From Paracoccaceae bacterium (GTDB taxonomy: Bacteria; Pseudomonadota; Alphaproteobacteria; Rhodobacterales; Rhodobacteraceae), in contig JAMWZC010000002.1 of assembly GCA_024304985.1 (NCBI GenBank), positions 1 to 64,000 of the forward strand: a stretch of DNA of 64,000 bases. The letters are read 5' to 3'. A program made the translations under genes and the position numbers. The notes under the pieces were generated by a model. That model had not been told where the DNA came from, did no database searches, and worked only from the letters and a program-made list of their open reading frames with translations. Below, in pieces: positions 28,430 through 36,114 of this stretch (positions are counted from its first letter, which is position 1; each line of letters starts with the position of its first letter).

Positions 28430-29089
28430 ATGTCGCAGATCACCCTTGTCCGGCATGGACAGGCCCAAACCGGGGCACGGGACGAACATGGCTATGACAA
28501 GCTGAGCCCCCTTGGCCATCAGCAGGCGGCGTGGCTGGGCGAGCATCTGACCGAGACGCGCGAGCAGATCAGCCGCGTCTATTGCGGCACGCTGATCCGG
28601 CATCTGGAAACAGCCGCCGCCATGGGGGCTGGGCAATATGCCGAGATCGTGCAGGACCCGCGGCTGAACGAGATGGAATTCTTCACGCTGGCGCAGCTTT
28701 ACGGAACGCAACATGGCGCGGCCCTGCCCGACTCGCGCGAGGGTTTCGTCAGCTACATGCCGCGTCTTCTGGCTGCGTGGGAGGCGGACGAGATCGACAG
28801 CCCGCCCGAAACATTCGCCGATTTCACGGCACGGGCGACCGATGCGATCACCGAGATTTCGGGGGGACGTGGTCCTGCGCTGGTGGTGACATCGGGTGGA
28901 TTGATCGGGATGGTGCTGCGGCAAACGATGGGGTTGGGCACGCCTGCCTTTGCGCGGGCCTGCATTGCGATCATGAATACATCCGTGCACCGCTTGCATC
29001 GGCTGGGCAGTGATATGGCGCTGACCCAGTTCAACGCAGTGCCGCATCTGGACCGGCCCGACCGGCAATACGCACAAACGCATCTTTAA
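28430..29089 (+). CDS. Histidine phosphatase superfamily protein
   Basis: This 219-residue protein has the phosphatase signature TLVRHGQAQTG (phospho-accepting histidine) and the acid/base region LNEMEFFT; the second histidine expected near the C-terminus is replaced by TSGGLIG. That makes the activity uncertain, although the fold is clear. The substrate is unknown. I chose the ATG at 28430 after GGAGAGGCGG. The saccharopine operon follows 56 bases downstream. Confidence 0.8.
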   Translation: MSQITLVRHGQAQTGARDEHGYDKLSPLGHQQAAWLGEHLTETREQISRVYCGTLIRHLETAAAMGAGQYAEIVQDPRLNEMEFFTLAQLYGTQHGAALPDSREGFVSYMPRLLAAWEADEIDSPPETFADFTARATDAITEISGGRGPALVVTSGGLIGMVLRQTMGLGTPAFARACIAIMNTSVHRLHRLGSDMALTQFNAVPHLDRPDRQYAQTHL

Positions 29090-29145
29090 GACGCTCTTTG
29101 CCTTGTCTATGGTGCGGGCCAATTCACCTGCTGAAAGACCTGAAC

Positions 29146-30201
29146 ATGACACATCTGTGGGTGCGCGCCGAACAGCGCGCCAATGAGGAACGGGTCGGCC
29201 TGACTCCCGAAGGTTGTGCCGCGCTGATCAAGGCCGGTGTGCGGGTCACGGTCGAGGACAGCGATGTCCGCGCGATTCCGATCGAAGGGTATCGCCGCGC
29301 TGGCGCCAATATTGCCGCGCAGAACGCATGGCCCGGTGCGCCTGCAGATGCGATCATCTTCGGCCTGAAGGAACTGCCCGAGGATGGAACACCTCTGTCG
29401 CATCGTCACATCATGTTCGGCCATGCCTTCAAGGGACAACCGGCCGGGCAAGAGTTGCTCAAGCGGTTCAAGGCCGGGGGCGGCACGCTTTACGATCTGG
29501 AATATCTTGTCGATGCGAACGGCCGCCGGGTCGCGGCCTTTGGTTATTGGGCGGGATTCGCGGGGGCTGCTGTCTCGCTGAAATGCTGGATCGCGCAGCA
29601 GAGGGGCGGAATCTGCGGGCCGATCGGGGTTTATGCCGGGCGTGACGCCCTGGTGGCGGACCTGACCCAAGAGATGCGCAGCATCGCGCAGGACCGTCCC
29701 CGCGCCATCGTCATCGGTGCGCTGGGGCGTGTGGGCACCGGCGCATCCGACCTTTGCGAGGCGATGGGACTGCAAGTCACGCGCTGGGACATGGCCGAGA
29801 CCGCCAGCGGTGGGCCGTTCCCGCAGATCATGGAGCATGAGATTTTCCTCAACTGCATCCTCGCCCGGCCCGGCACGCCCGTGTTTGTGCCCGCGAGCGC
29901 GCCGACCGATCCGCGCAATCTGACGGTGATCGGCGATATCGCCTGCGACCCGACCAGTAATTTTTCTCCGATCAAGGTCTATGATCGCACGACAACATGG
30001 GCGGAACCCGCCTTGCGCGTGCATGATGCGCCACCGCTGGACGTGACCGCGATCGACAATCTGCCCTCGATGCTGCCGGTGGAAAGTTCGCAGGATTACG
30101 CGGACCAATTGCTGCCGACCCTTCTGGAACTGCATTCTCTTGAAACCGGCGTCTGGGGGCGTGCGCGTGACACGTTCCTGACCCATCTGGCAAAGGTCTG
30201 A
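29146..30201 (+). CDS. Saccharopine dehydrogenase, Lys1 type
   Basis: This 351-residue NAD-dependent enzyme matches the yeast Lys1/alanine-dehydrogenase-like fold. The N-terminal half opens HLWVRAEQRANEERVGLTP (substrate lysine/arginine region) and contains GLKELPEDGTPLSHRHIMFG. The nucleotide-binding part has AIVIGALGRVGTGASDLCEAMG. It interconverts saccharopine with lysine and 2-oxoglutarate. Together with the gene at 30469 it gives a saccharopine route, which in marine Rhodobacteraceae is generally taken to run in the direction of lysine catabolism. The semiSWEET gene follows one base after the stop. Confidence 0.88.
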   Translation: MTHLWVRAEQRANEERVGLTPEGCAALIKAGVRVTVEDSDVRAIPIEGYRRAGANIAAQNAWPGAPADAIIFGLKELPEDGTPLSHRHIMFGHAFKGQPAGQELLKRFKAGGGTLYDLEYLVDANGRRVAAFGYWAGFAGAAVSLKCWIAQQRGGICGPIGVYAGRDALVADLTQEMRSIAQDRPRAIVIGALGRVGTGASDLCEAMGLQVTRWDMAETASGGPFPQIMEHEIFLNCILARPGTPVFVPASAPTDPRNLTVIGDIACDPTSNFSPIKVYDRTTTWAEPALRVHDAPPLDVTAIDNLPSMLPVESSQDYADQLLPTLLELHSLETGVWGRARDTFLTHLAKV

Positions 30202-30202
30202 C

Positions 30203-30454
30203 ATGACGCCTCTTTACATCGGCTATGCCGCTGCCGTCCTTGGGACGATCTGCTGGATCCCGCAGGCCCTTCAGGTCTGGCGGACACGCGATACGCGCAG
30301 CCTGTCGCTGATCGCGCAGTTGCTGTTTCTGGCCACGGTCTCGCTGTGGCTGGTCTACGGGATCATGATCGTCGACTGGCCCTTGATTCTGGCCAATATC
30401 GTTTCGGTCACGGCGATGATCGCCATCGTCACAGCCAAGCTGAAGTTCAAATAA
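30203..30454 (+). CDS. SemiSWEET-family transporter
   Basis: This 83-residue protein has three hydrophobic helices and the PQ-loop signature CWIPQALQVWRTRDTRSLSL in the first helix and loop, with AQLLFLATVSLWLVYGI next. These are SemiSWEET hallmarks; two copies form one channel-like pore for small sugars in characterised members. It lies between the two saccharopine genes with gaps of 1 and 14 bases, so it is co-translated with them. That suggests a lysine-pathway metabolite or an osmolyte as substrate rather than a sugar, but this is inference. Confidence 0.88.
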   Translation: MTPLYIGYAAAVLGTICWIPQALQVWRTRDTRSLSLIAQLLFLATVSLWLVYGIMIVDWPLILANIVSVTAMIAIVTAKLKFK

Positions 30455-30468
30455 GGAAAGGAACACCC

Positions 30469-31614
30469 ATGACCATTCACTGGTGCGGCACCGGCCTCTC
30501 GGCCATCCCCGGTCTGCGCCGCCTGATCGAGGCGGGGCATGAGGTCGCTGTCTGGAACCGGTCGGTTGAGAAGGCGCGCAAGGCGGTGGGTGATCTGACC
30601 GACCGGATCGAGGCTTTCGACATAGACGCCCTGGGCGCGGCGCTGGCCAAGGGTGATGTCGTCGTGTCGATGCTGCCTGCTGACTGGCATGTGCCGCTGG
30701 CCAAGCTGTGTCTGGAGAAGGACGCGCATTTCGTGTCGTCGTCCTATATCGCGCCCGAGATGCGCGCTTTGGATGAGGCGTTCCGGGACAAGGGGCTGCG
30801 CTCGGTGAACGAAGTGGGGCTTGATCCGGGTATCGACCATCTGATGGCACATCATCTGGTGGCGGAATACCGCGCCTCGGACGCCTACGATCCGCAGAAT
30901 GCGATTTCTTTCCTGTCCTATTGCGGGGGTGTGCCCAAGATCGCCAATGCCTTCCGCTACAAGTTCAGCTGGTCGCCGCTGGGGGTGCTCAAGGCGCTGC
31001 GTTCTCCGTCGCGGTCGATCCGCAACTTTTCGGAACTGCGGGTGGACCGCCCGTGGAACGCATTGAGCAGCTATGACGCGCCGCTGCGCACGCCCGAGAC
31101 GTTTGAAGTCTATCCGAACCGGGATTCGGTGCCCTTCATCGCGGATTATCGCTTTGATCCCGCCTGGCCGGTGCGTGATTTCGTGCGCGGCACGCTGCGC
31201 CTGAATGGTTGGTCTGATGCCTGGGCCGGCGTGTTTTCCGAGATCGAAACCCTGAGCGGACCAGAGGGTGACGCACGGCTGAAGGAAATGTCGGATCAGT
31301 TCTGGTCCGAGAACGCCTATGACGAGGGCGAGCCGGACCGCGTAGTTCTGTGTGTCGAACTGAAGGCCGAGAAGGACGGCAAGACCGTCTGGCACAAGTC
31401 ATATGTCATGGATGCCTGGGGCGATGCGCGTGGCACGGCGATGGCACGGCTGGTCTCGGTGCCCGTATCGCTTGCGGTCGAATCGGTTCTGGCGCGCGAG
31501 ATTCCCGCCGGTGTTTCGGCCGCGCCGCATGATCCGCGCCTTGTGGACCGCTGGATGGCCGAGATCGACAAGCTGGCGCAACATCTTCAGATCGTGGACC
31601 GAACCGCCGCCTGA
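30469..31614 (+). CDS. Saccharopine dehydrogenase family protein (Lys9-like)
   Basis: This 381-residue protein is of the saccharopine reductase type, which links saccharopine with 2-aminoadipate semialdehyde and glutamate. It begins with a partly degenerate Rossmann motif (WCGTGLSAIPGL), then DVVVSMLPADWHVPLAKLCL, NEVGLDPGIDHLMA and YCGGVPKIANAFRYKFSWS, all typical of the Lys9 family. The ATG follows AAGGAAAGGAACACC. It is the third gene of the operon and is followed by a terminator. Confidence 0.9.
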   Translation: MTIHWCGTGLSAIPGLRRLIEAGHEVAVWNRSVEKARKAVGDLTDRIEAFDIDALGAALAKGDVVVSMLPADWHVPLAKLCLEKDAHFVSSSYIAPEMRALDEAFRDKGLRSVNEVGLDPGIDHLMAHHLVAEYRASDAYDPQNAISFLSYCGGVPKIANAFRYKFSWSPLGVLKALRSPSRSIRNFSELRVDRPWNALSSYDAPLRTPETFEVYPNRDSVPFIADYRFDPAWPVRDFVRGTLRLNGWSDAWAGVFSEIETLSGPEGDARLKEMSDQFWSENAYDEGEPDRVVLCVELKAEKDGKTVWHKSYVMDAWGDARGTAMARLVSVPVSLAVESVLAREIPAGVSAAPHDPRLVDRWMAEIDKLAQHLQIVDRTAA

Positions 31615-31642
31615 ACCGCGAGAGCGTATCGGATGAAAATTG

Positions 31643-31677
31643 AAAACCCCGCCTCGGGTAACCGGGGCGGGGTTTTT
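31643..31677 (+). terminator. Terminator of the saccharopine operon
   Basis: AAAACCCCGCC (31643-31653) pairs with GGCGGGGTTTT (31666-31676), with a T run. Confidence 0.88.
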
Positions 31678-31701
31678 CCGAACAACGGGGAGCTGTTCAG
31701 A

Positions 31702-31727
31702 CAGACGCGTGGGAGGAACCGCGTCTG
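31702..31727 (-). terminator. Hairpin after the small secreted protein gene
   Basis: CAGACGCG (31702-31709) pairs with CGCGTCTG (31720-31727). It lies 10 bases past the stop of the leftward gene. There is no T run, so its strength is uncertain. Confidence 0.5.
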
Positions 31728-31737
31728 AAGTCAGGGC

Positions 31738-32043
31738 TTAGCGCGGCGAGAAGGTCACGGCGCTGTTGTCTGCCGGAGCGGCAAAGCTGTAGACAGTCAC
31801 TTGGCCGTCTTCTGCAATCGCCTGCTCGCGGGGTTCGAGGACCAGACCAGCGTCGACCATCGAGGGCACGCCAGCGGTTGCGGCGATGGTGTCGCTGCCG
31901 GAGATGCCGCGGTCACGCTCGAACACGGTGACGGATGCGGGCTCGGAACGGGTTGCGAGCGTGTCGTTTGCGGCCATGTCGCCAGCATAGGCAACGGATC
32001 CAAAAGTGGCGGCGGCGATAGCGGTCATGATAATACGGTTCAT
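31738..32043 (-). CDS. Small secreted hypothetical protein
   Basis: This 101-residue protein has a clear signal peptide (MNRIIMTAIAAATFGSVAYA-GD). The mature part is acidic, lacks cysteine and repeats no obvious motif; ERDRGISGSDTIAATAGVPS and EDGQVTVYSFAAP are its most distinctive stretches. I do not recognise a family. The ATG at 32043 follows CAAGGAGTTACACC; a longer frame upstream lacks support. It has its own promoter-like sequence (32091-32119), so it is probably monocistronic. Confidence 0.75.
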   Translation of the reverse strand: MNRIIMTAIAAATFGSVAYAGDMAANDTLATRSEPASVTVFERDRGISGSDTIAATAGVPSMVDAGLVLEPREQAIAEDGQVTVYSFAAPADNSAVTFSPR

Positions 32044-32090
32044 GGTGTAACTCCTTGGTATCTGGTTGCGATCGTTCTTGATCTGCACCC

Positions 32091-32119
32091 AATATGACCC
32101 TGCATGAGCGCACATTCAA
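32091..32119 (-). promoter_or_regulatory. Candidate sigma-70 promoter of the small secreted protein
   Basis: Read leftward, TTGAAT (32119-32114), a 17-base spacer and CATATT (32096-32091) resemble a housekeeping promoter. The start point would be about 40 bases before the ATG. Confidence 0.5.
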
Positions 32120-32410
32120 AACACGCCTGCTCAAGGGAACGTGTGAACTTGCGATCTTGAAAGGTGAAACTTTTGCCCAAGATGCACGTACTTCAAAAAT
32201 TAATATTTATTTTCAATAAGTTATTTCTTTACCCCTTGGTGGACTCTGAATTGTTGCTCACGCATGACGCTTCTGTCATCGCCACGTCAGGGAATTCGTG
32301 ATGGCTGACGCGACGTCGAAATCGGGTCGAAATGCGAATGGCTGCACGATCTTGGTGCAAAATTGCACAACTGCAGACCAAAAGGCACCGGAAGACATCC
32401 GTCAAGGGTG
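32120..32410. other. Non-coding, AT-rich gap
   Basis: No gene is supported here. The stretch around 32190-32235 is markedly AT-rich for this genome. GTGCAA-AA-TTGCAC (32355-32368) is a perfect inverted repeat that could be an operator. No RNA gene was recognised. Confidence 0.4.
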
Positions 32411-32737
32411 CTAACCGCCTCGAATCAAATCATCTTCTTCGTCGATGGCCGACATGCCCAACGCGTCCAGACCGTTTTCCAGGTGGTCGGACAGATGGGG
32501 TGTTCCCAAAAGGTAATCTGCGGTGGGTGTGGTTGCCTCTTCGGCGGCCGTCTGGATCGCTTCGGCCAGCTCTTCAGGTTCGAACGTGCCGCGACCGATC
32601 CACATCAGCGCAACAAGGCTGATCTGCTCGTCATCGCTGAGTCGTTCGATGAAGGCACGCAGCTCTCCCTCGGCCCGGTCCAGCTCTCGCGACATCAACA
32701 CGACCTGCGCAACTTTGTTGACGGAAATTTCCAGCAT
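32411..32737 (-). CDS. DUF3775 protein
   Basis: This 108-residue acidic protein contains the DUF3775 core: VNKVAQVVLMSRELDRAEGE, then DDEQISLVALMWIGRGTFEP and a C-terminal TADYLLGTPHLSDHLENGLD. The function of the family is unknown; small size and no signal suggest a cytosolic regulator or adaptor. The ATG follows GGAGGACCCC. It has no close partner: the SDR gene upstream ends 67 bases away. Confidence 0.85.
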   Translation of the reverse strand: MLEISVNKVAQVVLMSRELDRAEGELRAFIERLSDDEQISLVALMWIGRGTFEPEELAEAIQTAAEEATTPTADYLLGTPHLSDHLENGLDALGMSAIDEEDDLIRGG

Positions 32738-32804
32738 GGCGGGGTCCTCCTGTTGGCACTATGCCAGACAGAGATGATCCCTCCAAATGGAAGCGTCCTT
32801 GATC

Positions 32805-33539
32805 TCAGGCAAAGAGCCGATAATACATCCAGTCCGGCATGAACTGCGACAGGCGGAACAGCCAGCTGAATACACGGGGAAAGCTGCGCTTGAACGTGCC
32901 CTGATCATTCATCAGCTCGAACATCTCTTGCGCGGCCTGATCAGGTTCCATCAGGAAAGGCATCGAGAAGTCGTTCTTGTCTGTCAGGCGTGTGCGGATG
33001 AAGCCGGGATTGGCTACCTGCACGCGAATGCCGGTCTTGCGCAGATCGGCGTAAAGGCTTTCGGCCAGTGACATGGTGCCCGCCTTGGAGGCGGCATAGC
33101 CGATGGCGCCGGGCAGACCACGGAAGCCGGACAGTGAACCTGTGATGACGATATGTCCTGCATCGCGCGCCACCATCTGCGGGATCACGGCGCCCACCGC
33201 GCGGACTGCACCGGTGAAGTTGATGTCGGCCATCGCTTCGGCCTGCTCGGCATCCCAGGCCTGCGCCCTCATCGGCCAGTAGACACCCGCCAGATAGATC
33301 ATCCCGTCGATCTGGCCGACCTGTTCGGCGGCAGCCTCCACGCTGGAACGATCGCTGACATCAACGGTAACATAGGACGCCTTGCCCGGCAGTTCGGCCA
33401 CCAGCGCCTTGAGGCGATCCTCGCTCCGCGCAGAGACGACGACTTCGACCCCTGCTGCGTTCAGCTTGTGGGCGAGGGCCGCGCCCAGCCCCTCGCTTGC
33501 GCCGATCAGCCAGTAGCGTTTGCCTTGCCAGTCATTCAT
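32805..33539 (-). CDS. Short-chain dehydrogenase/reductase of the RpoE-linked operon
   Basis: This 244-residue SDR has the nucleotide-binding GASEGLGAALA, the catalytic serine region ITGSLSGF and YAASK (Tyr-x3-Lys). The substrate is not known. It is the last gene of the five-gene operon divergent from rpoE. In Rhodobacter sphaeroides the same five genes lie beside rpoE-chrR (RSP_1087-1091) and respond to singlet oxygen. Its ATG overlaps the DUF3833 stop by 4 bases. Confidence 0.9.
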   Translation of the reverse strand: MNDWQGKRYWLIGASEGLGAALAHKLNAAGVEVVVSARSEDRLKALVAELPGKASYVTVDVSDRSSVEAAAEQVGQIDGMIYLAGVYWPMRAQAWDAEQAEAMADINFTGAVRAVGAVIPQMVARDAGHIVITGSLSGFRGLPGAIGYAASKAGTMSLAESLYADLRKTGIRVQVANPGFIRTRLTDKNDFSMPFLMEPDQAAQEMFELMNDQGTFKRSFPRVFSWLFRLSQFMPDWMYYRLFA

Positions 33540-34102
33540 GACGCATCCACCTTTCGCATCGTGGCGACCAGTTCCGCCACAGGTATCCCGAACTTTCTAA
33601 ACTGGCTGCGGTTCATGACGGTTCCATTCGGCGCAAGATACATCCAGTCCACCGTGTCCAGAACATGCCCCCCCGAATCTTCGGGCAGACGGATTCGATA
33701 CTTCAATTGCACCGCCGAGCCGGTCATCTGGCCGCTTCCCGGTCCGACCAGATCATCCGCATCGGCCTTGATCCGCCCGTCATTACCCAGTTCCAGCCGC
33801 CATTCGCGATCCTGCGTCGCACCGCTGTCATAGATGAAATGCTCGCGCATGACGCCGCGGTTGCCGTCCCAGCGGGCATCGAACTTGCCCACGAAACGCG
33901 AGGTCACACGGCCCAGCGGACCATAGATCACGCCCTCGCAAAGGATGGGGCCGTTCAGATGTTCGCGCAGGTCGAATTGAGGGATACCGCTGGCGTAATC
34001 CTCGGGTCGTTGGGAGAGAAAGGACCAGAACCGGGTTTTTGCCCAGATCAGAGCGAGCACACACAGAGCGCCCAAAGCCATGAAAAGGATAGGATCCGTC
34101 AT
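33536..34102 (-). CDS. DUF3833 protein
   Basis: This 188-residue protein has one N-terminal hydrophobic segment (ILFMALGALCVLALIWA) and then a beta-rich lipocalin-like DUF3833 domain (GPILCEGVIYGPLGRVTSRF, GVMREHFIYDSG, DWMYLAPNGTVMNRSQFRKFG). It probably sits at the membrane facing the periplasm and may bind a lipid. It starts directly at the end of the MFS gene and overlaps the SDR gene, so the operon is tightly coupled. Confidence 0.88.
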   Translation of the reverse strand: MTDPILFMALGALCVLALIWAKTRFWSFLSQRPEDYASGIPQFDLREHLNGPILCEGVIYGPLGRVTSRFVGKFDARWDGNRGVMREHFIYDSGATQDREWRLELGNDGRIKADADDLVGPGSGQMTGSAVQLKYRIRLPEDSGGHVLDTVDWMYLAPNGTVMNRSQFRKFGIPVAELVATMRKVDAS

Positions 34103-35362
34103 CTAGTCCTCCTTCCAGTTGGTGGTGGCCAGCAGGCCGATGGCCAGCAGCTTGAGCAGGCAGGGCACCAGCCCGTAGGCGAGGCTGAGCGCCCAGAGCG
34201 CGCTTTCGGAATTGTCGGTCCCGGCGCGGAACCCCGCTGTTTCCAGCGCGGGCAGCAGCGCGATGGCCGCGAAGGCCAGAGAGAGTTTCGACACGAAGGA
34301 CCACAGGCCGAAGGCACCCGAGGCACCCGGCGCGATTCTGGCCATGCGCGTGGCGAAGATGGCGGGCAGCAGGGTCATGTCAGCGCCCAGTGCGGCACCT
34401 GATGCGATGCAGATGAGGGCGAAGGCGATGGTATCGCCCGCTTGCAGCGTGATGGCGAAAGCGAAGGCGGCGATGGCAAGGACCATGCCCGCCAGAAGCA
34501 CGCGTTTCGGCCCGAAACGTTCGGCTGCACGGCTCCAGAAGGGGGCCGCGATGGCGGCCGACAGAAAGAAGAGCAGCAGGAACGGGCCTTCCCATCCGGG
34601 GGCGGCAAGGCGGCTTTCCACGAAGAACAGGAAAAGCGTCGAACTGACCGCGACGGGGGCCGCATTGACCAGTGCGATCAGCAGCAGGCGGCGTGCTATC
34701 GGATCGGCCAGCACCGGAGCAAAACCCGCTTCGGGGATGGCGCCTTCGCTGCCCCATTCGTTCCGCATCAGCCAGAGTGCGGTCAGACCCAGCAGGGCGA
34801 AACCCAAGGCAAAGCCGGTGAAACCACCCAGCATCACAGGCGTCACCGCTGCCACGCAGACTCCCAGCAACGCACCGGTTTCACGCCAGCGCGCCAGTCG
34901 CAGATGGCCTGCACCCTCCAACCGGTCGGCGGTCTGCACGCCTTGGGCGTAAAAACAGATGGTCAGGAAACTGAACGCCGAAAAGACACCGGCCAGCATG
35001 ATGGCGAACCAGATCAGGGGGGAGATGGGCGGGGTAACGGCGAACAGGCCCAGCATCGAGGCGACCATAAGAATCACGCCCCCGGTGACGGCCAGCGCAC
35101 GCTGGTTGCGCAGAAATCCAGCCAGACGGCCCAGCAAAGGGTCTTGCACCACGTCGAACAGGCGTAGCCCGAACAGCACCGCTCCGAGGGCGGCGAGCGA
35201 CACGCCGTAGTCATCGACATAGGCCTTGGGTGCGTGGATATAGATCGGCAAACCCGCCGCCGCGAGCAGGGCGGCGAAGACACCGTAAGCCGGAAGCGAG
35301 ACCGACCGCAGGCTGACCGAGCCTGCCGCTGTCGTCGGTGTGGTTGCCGCCTGTGATGTCAC
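34103..35362 (-). CDS. MFS transporter, GPH (melibiose permease-like) family
   Basis: This 419-residue transporter has about twelve hydrophobic segments. The GPH-type loop YGVSLAALGAVLFGLRLFDVVQDPLLGRLAG is conserved in the first two helices. The cargo is unknown; in the RpoE operon it may move a lipid precursor or protectant. Its ATG overlaps the DUF1365 stop by 4 bases. Confidence 0.9.
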   Translation of the reverse strand: MTSQAATTPTTAAGSVSLRSVSLPAYGVFAALLAAAGLPIYIHAPKAYVDDYGVSLAALGAVLFGLRLFDVVQDPLLGRLAGFLRNQRALAVTGGVILMVASMLGLFAVTPPISPLIWFAIMLAGVFSAFSFLTICFYAQGVQTADRLEGAGHLRLARWRETGALLGVCVAAVTPVMLGGFTGFALGFALLGLTALWLMRNEWGSEGAIPEAGFAPVLADPIARRLLLIALVNAAPVAVSSTLFLFFVESRLAAPGWEGPFLLLFFLSAAIAAPFWSRAAERFGPKRVLLAGMVLAIAAFAFAITLQAGDTIAFALICIASGAALGADMTLLPAIFATRMARIAPGASGAFGLWSFVSKLSLAFAAIALLPALETAGFRAGTDNSESALWALSLAYGLVPCLLKLLAIGLLATTNWKED

Positions 35363-36114
35363 CGGCTGACCTCCTCCACCGGCGGTTCAGGACGGGGGCG
35401 ATAGGCGGCACCCTTCCACCAGAGTTTGAGCGCCTGCCAATGGATCAGCGCCAGCACCCGACGCGATCCGAAGGGACGACGGAGGGCCCCGCGCAGGATA
35501 CCGGCATTCGTCAGGGGCTTGCGCGCCCCCACCAGCGTGGCGATCACCCCGCCATTGCCGCTAGTATAGTCGATCCAGATCCCGATCCGGTCCGGCTTGA
35601 TGTCGAAGCGGAATTCATAGCCACCTTCGACCGGCTGAAAGGGGCTGACATGCATCAATTTAGTCGCGCGCATCCTGTCCTGCGCGGTGATCGGTTCGTG
35701 ATCGTCGCGATGCACAAGATAGGAATGACGGTCGCCGAAGGTATTCGTCACCTCGGCTATTACCACACGCAATCCACCTGTCGCGTCATGGCACAGCCAG
35801 AAGGATACGGGGTTGAACACATGACCCAGCACGCGCGGTTGCGTCAGCAAGTCGATTCGCGCTGGCGCGTCGATCCCATTGGCGGCCAGCACGTCGCGCA
35901 CCCAGGGGGCGCCGCGCCCCTGCCTGGGCGCACCGCCATGATCGCTATCCCAGACCGAGGTCAGATTGGCGCGGTTGCGCCCGAACAGAGCGGGGGCCTG
36001 CTGCGGACGTTCTGCATCCAAAAGGACGTAGTCCACGCCATAGCGAAAGGCATTCTCGACCTCGCCCTTGCGGCCATGCCATGTGTGGCCTGCGATATGG
36101 TCGATCCGGCTCAC
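35359..36114 (-). CDS. DUF1365 protein
   Basis: This 251-residue protein carries the DUF1365 core, with IAGHTWHGRKGEVENAFRYG, RVLGHVFNPVSFWLCHD, EVTNTFGDRHSYLV and the C-terminal IHWQALKLWWKG. I start it at the GTG at 36114, which overlaps the oxidoreductase stop as GTGA; an ATG 37 codons upstream would sit deep inside that gene. In R. sphaeroides the homologue and its oxidoreductase partner are linked to fatty-acid modification in the singlet-oxygen response. Confidence 0.88.
   Translation of the reverse strand: MSRIDHIAGHTWHGRKGEVENAFRYGVDYVLLDAERPQQAPALFGRNRANLTSVWDSDHGGAPRQGRGAPWVRDVLAANGIDAPARIDLLTQPRVLGHVFNPVSFWLCHDATGGLRVVIAEVTNTFGDRHSYLVHRDDHEPITAQDRMRATKLMHVSPFQPVEGGYEFRFDIKPDRIGIWIDYTSGNGGVIATLVGARKPLTNAGILRGALRRPFGSRRVLALIHWQALKLWWKGAAYRPRPEPPVEEVSR

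Noticed and set aside
32137-32160. GGAAC near 32138 as an EcfG promoter
   Set aside because: No CGTT-type element at the required distance, and no gene on that strand follows.
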